From Piscibacillus halophilus (GTDB lineage Bacteria > Bacillota > Bacilli > Bacillales > Alkalibacillaceae), in contig NZ_FOES01000004.1 of assembly GCF_900110685.1 (NCBI RefSeq), positions 80,632-144,631 of the forward strand: 64,000 bases of DNA, read 5' to 3'. A program made the position numbers and the translations under genes. The stretch's first letter is position 1; the number at the start of each line of letters is the position of its first letter. Of this stretch, positions 61,994 through 64,000 are shown piece by piece. Under the pieces are notes generated by a model, which saw only the letters and a program-made list of their open reading frames with translations, ran no database searches and had not been told where the DNA came from.

Positions 61994-62698
61994 TTAAAAA
62001 TTTAAAAACTCCGGTCGTGATTGTTCATGCTTATCGAGCATAATTTGTTCCGGCTTGATACCCTGCTCACGAAGTACTTCTATGTTCTGAACAAGGAATT
62101 CATCACTGCCGACAACATAGAAGAGACCATCCTTGTCATCAGCAAGATTTTTCACTTCTTCATAGTAGTCTTTACGGTTATCAACAAACTGTGACGTGAA
62201 TTCCTTATCAGGTACGGATTCAAAAATATTGGTGAACAAGAAATCTCTTGATGAGTCAATGTTCAGGGAATGAATGTGATTGACATTGTCAGCACGTTCA
62301 AAATAATCAAGTACAAGCGGTCTGAATGTTGCTAGACCTACACCAGATGATAGCAAGTAAACATTTTTATCTTCTCTTTTAAGCGGGACATTTGAATGGG
62401 TCTTAAACACTGCCACTTCCTGGCCAATCTCCATATTTCTTAAAATCGATTTAAACTCAGAACACTGCTCTCTAATACGTGTCGTGATACCGATTGAATT
62501 TTCATGCGGTAATGTGGAGATTGACATGTGACGAATCAGGCTACGATTTGGCTTATCTCCAGCATTAAAACCTTCCAGTGCTAAATGTATGTGGGAACCT
62601 TCTTCCCATGTATAGCCTTCCGGACAGTCGAGCAGGTACGTTTTGACCTCAGGTGTTTCTTCTATGATCTTATTTATTTTAGTCCAGTATATTTGCAT
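61994..62698 (-). CDS. FAD-dependent ferredoxin reductase-like oxidoreductase (FNR fold)
   Basis: A 234-residue protein of the ferredoxin-NADP reductase superfamily. The FAD-binding RHMSIST motif (RxYS-like) is near residue 56, the NAD(P)-binding SSGVGLATFRPLV near 116, and a C-terminal YVVGSDEFLVQN near 193. There is no 2Fe-2S domain and no haemoglobin domain. A near-perfect Fur box lies in its promoter region, suggesting an iron-starvation role such as ferric-siderophore or haem reduction; the substrate is unknown. AAGGAGAA lies before the ATG. Confidence 0.82.
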   Translation of the reverse strand: MQIYWTKINKIIEETPEVKTYLLDCPEGYTWEEGSHIHLALEGFNAGDKPNRSLIRHMSISTLPHENSIGITTRIREQCSEFKSILRNMEIGQEVAVFKTHSNVPLKREDKNVYLLSSGVGLATFRPLVLDYFERADNVNHIHSLNIDSSRDFLFTNIFESVPDKEFTSQFVDNRKDYYEEVKNLADDKDGLFYVVGSDEFLVQNIEVLREQGIKPEQIMLDKHEQSRPEFLNF

Positions 62699-62717
62699 GA
62701 TATATTCTCCTTACTTC

Positions 62718-62764
62718 ATTATACTATTGTTACTCTACTATACAATAGATGATAATAATTCTCA
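62718..62764 (-). promoter_or_regulatory. Fur box and promoter of the FNR-type reductase
   Basis: TGATAATAATTCTCA at 62750-62764 matches the 7-1-7 Fur consensus TGATAATNATTATCA in all but one position. A TATAAT (-10) lies at 62718-62723 on the minus strand with a weak TTGTAT-like -35 at 62740-62745, so the box touches the upstream edge of the promoter. Confidence 0.75.
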
Positions 62765-62889
62765 ATTAATTAGATTGATTATTTCACATCATTTATGTGA
62801 AAGACATTTACTATTAAAGTTTCATTAGTTGTAATCACTAGTTGTCAGCCGCTTGTGATTGATGAAATAGTAACTACTCATAATATATA

Positions 62890-63126
62890 GTTGTCGATTC
62901 TAGAGCAATGGATGCATGTGGAAGGGCTTACACCAACCCTTCATGGGATCGATCTTCAGACACAACTCTTACTTGGGCTACTGCTGTTGTGAATTCTAGA
63001 ACAATAGAAAATTCAATAAATAATGGTAGACCAACTGCGCTTAGATCACATGAAATAGGTCATACACTTGGCTTAGCCCACCCCTCCAGTTCAAGTAGAG
63101 TTGCAATTATGCAACAAAACATTTGA
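62890..63126 (+). pseudogene. Metzincin-type metalloprotease fragment
   Basis: About 78 codons open after a TAA at 62883-62885. The reading includes ACGRAYTNPSWDRSSDTTL and the zinc site HEIGHTLGLAH, then SSSSRVAIMQQNI with the Met-turn methionine. This is the end of a matrixin-like HExxHxxGxxH protease; signal peptide, propeptide and most of the catalytic domain are missing, and there is no ribosome site. It is a remnant, joined at about 63120 to integrase sequence. Confidence 0.7.
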
Positions 63127-63662
63127 TTGAAAAAGAAGGAAAGTTTGCTGTTCATTTTGAACAAGCCATAGCTGAAGAACCCGGAAAGGGATTAGTCATC
63201 AAAAGTGTTAAGAATAATGTTTCAGGATATGTTGCAATTCCTGAAGATTTAGCAAATATGCTAAAGGAACATATTAAGGAAAAAAGAAGGCATAAATTTA
63301 ATTTGCAGAACCAATGGTATGATCCAAATAAGGTATTTCTTTTTTCCAATGAGATAGGAAAACCTATTCGTCCAGATAGTATAAGTCAATGGTGGATTCG
63401 ATTTAAAAAGAGAAATAACTTAGGAAATATACGCTTCCACGATTTACGTCACTTATCAGTCACTTTTCTTATTCATAAGGGTTTACCTATTAAAACAATT
63501 AGTGACCGAGCAAGACACACGAATATCAGAACAACCATGAATTTATATGGTCATATTATAGTTGAAATAGATGAATTAGCTGCAGAGCATTTTAGTATCT
63601 TTTTTGACCAAAAAATGCAAATTAAAAAATTCTGCCCCAAAAACCTATTTTCTTTACTTTAA
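63123..63662 (+). pseudogene. Tyrosine recombinase (phage-type integrase) C-terminal fragment
   Basis: 179 codons of the catalytic domain: IPEDLANMLKEHIKEK, FHDLRHLSVTFLIHKGLPIKTI with the HxxR box, and TTMNLYGHI with the catalytic tyrosine. The N-terminal DNA-binding domain and the region with the first catalytic arginine are missing, and the usual LGH of box II reads RARHTN, so it should be inactive. A TTG opens the frame without a ribosome site. An ISL3-type element begins 16 bases after its stop. Confidence 0.78.
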
Positions 63663-63677
63663 TAAAGCAAAATAAAT

Positions 63678-64000
63678 GGTTCTAAGTCAAATGTTGGGGT
63701 GAGCATACGCTCACTCCTAATTTAATTGATACGAACCTTTAAATTCTTATATTGATGATGCAATAACACCTTTAATCTAAAACGATCAAATCGTTTAAAT
63801 CCAAAGGCATTACGCTTAATCACTTTGGTTTGATTATTAATCCCTTCAACATATCCATTATGTAAATCAAATGCGAAGCTATTCATGATTTGTTTTTGCC
63901 AATTTTGAAAGGTCGATATCGACCTTTCAAATTCTACAACTCCTGATTCCTTCACAAGGTCGTAATAACGATATAACCCTTCTTTAATTTCTTTTAGTTT
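63678..64000 (-). mobile_element. ISL3-type insertion sequence, one end
   Basis: The element end is placed at GGTTCTAAGTCAAATGTTGG (63678-63697), which resembles ISL3 terminal repeats; the transposase 3' end lies just inside. The other end is beyond the window, so the partner repeat and target duplication cannot be checked. A GTGAGC/GCTCAC hairpin (63700-63715) lies between the terminal sequence and the transposase stop. Confidence 0.6.
63722..64000 (-). CDS. ISL3 family transposase, C-terminal part
   Basis: 93 codons continue to the window edge without a stop. The reading NGYVEGINNQTKVIKRNAFG followed by FKRFDRFRLKVLL is the conserved C-terminal signature of ISL3-family transposases, including the catalytic glutamate of VEGINN. 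Whether the full gene is intact cannot be judged here. Confidence 0.88.
   Translation of the reverse strand, partial: KLKEIKEGLYRYYDLVKESGVVEFERSISTFQNWQKQIMNSFAFDLHNGYVEGINNQTKVIKRNAFGFKRFDRFRLKVLLHHQYKNLKVRIN

Noticed and set aside
63123..63662. Functional integrase
   Set aside because: The N-terminal half and the first catalytic arginine region are missing, and box II is altered (RARH instead of LGH).

Overview
The window is a chromosomal segment of a low-GC, endospore-forming member of the Bacillaceae. The gene order from about 1 to 53800 follows the classic Bacillus subtilis block dtd-relA-apt-recJ-lapA-secDF-spoVB-yajC-tgt-queA-ruvBA-yebC-safA-obg-spo0B-rpmA-prp-rplU-spoIVFBA-minDC-mreDCB-radC-spoIIB-folC-valS-spoVID-hemLBDCXA-engB-lon-clpX-tig-ysoA, almost all of it on the minus strand. 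Sporulation genes (spoVB, safA, spo0B, spoIVFA/FB, spoIIB, spoVID, a yhcN-type lipoprotein, sda) show that it makes spores. The species cannot be named from sequence reading alone; base composition and many acidic proteins would fit a halotolerant relative of Virgibacillus or Halobacillus (inference).

Layout. 1-8400: stringent response (rel), purine salvage (apt), recombination (recJ) and protein export (secDF). 8400-12600: spoVB and membrane proteins. 12600-17800: yajC, queuosine tRNA genes (tgt, queA), Holliday junction genes (ruvB, ruvA), yebC. 17800-20550: a local cassette of a short-chain reductase, a YhcN-type spore lipoprotein, nadE and a SafA-like coat protein. 20700-23760: obg, spo0B and the L27/Prp/L21 operon behind an L21 leader. 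23950-29650: spoIVF pair and the mre-min operon. 29850-37800: radC, spoIIB-like, a GAF-GGDEF diguanylate cyclase, folC and valS behind a valine T-box. 37900-45900: spoVID and the complete hemAXCDBL tetrapyrrole operon. 46000-53800: engB, lon, clpX, tig and ysoA.

From about 53950 to the right end synteny with B. subtilis is lost and the region looks accessory and partly decayed. It holds an aldehyde dehydrogenase broken by two in-frame TAA codons, a flavin reductase broken by one frameshift next to a divergent ArsR regulator, dispersed hairpins and palindromes, a tRNA-Arg(CCT), a fructosamine kinase-like gene, a very small sda gene, a CBO0543-type membrane protein, an FAD-dependent reductase with a near-perfect Fur box, and finally a metalloprotease fragment, a tyrosine recombinase fragment and the end of an ISL3-type insertion sequence.

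How the genes work together: the hem operon makes uroporphyrinogen precursors from glutamyl-tRNA; MreBCD and MinCD set cell shape and septum site; SpoVID and SafA cooperate in spore coat assembly; Spo0B, Obg and Sda all bear on entry into sporulation; Prp trims the N-terminus of L27, which is encoded beside it. I found no CRISPR array, prophage, toxin-antitoxin pair or clearly new multi-gene system. The most useful observations are the Fur-boxed reductase, the unlisted sda gene, the paired hairpin repeats, and hairpins that include Shine-Dalgarno sequences.
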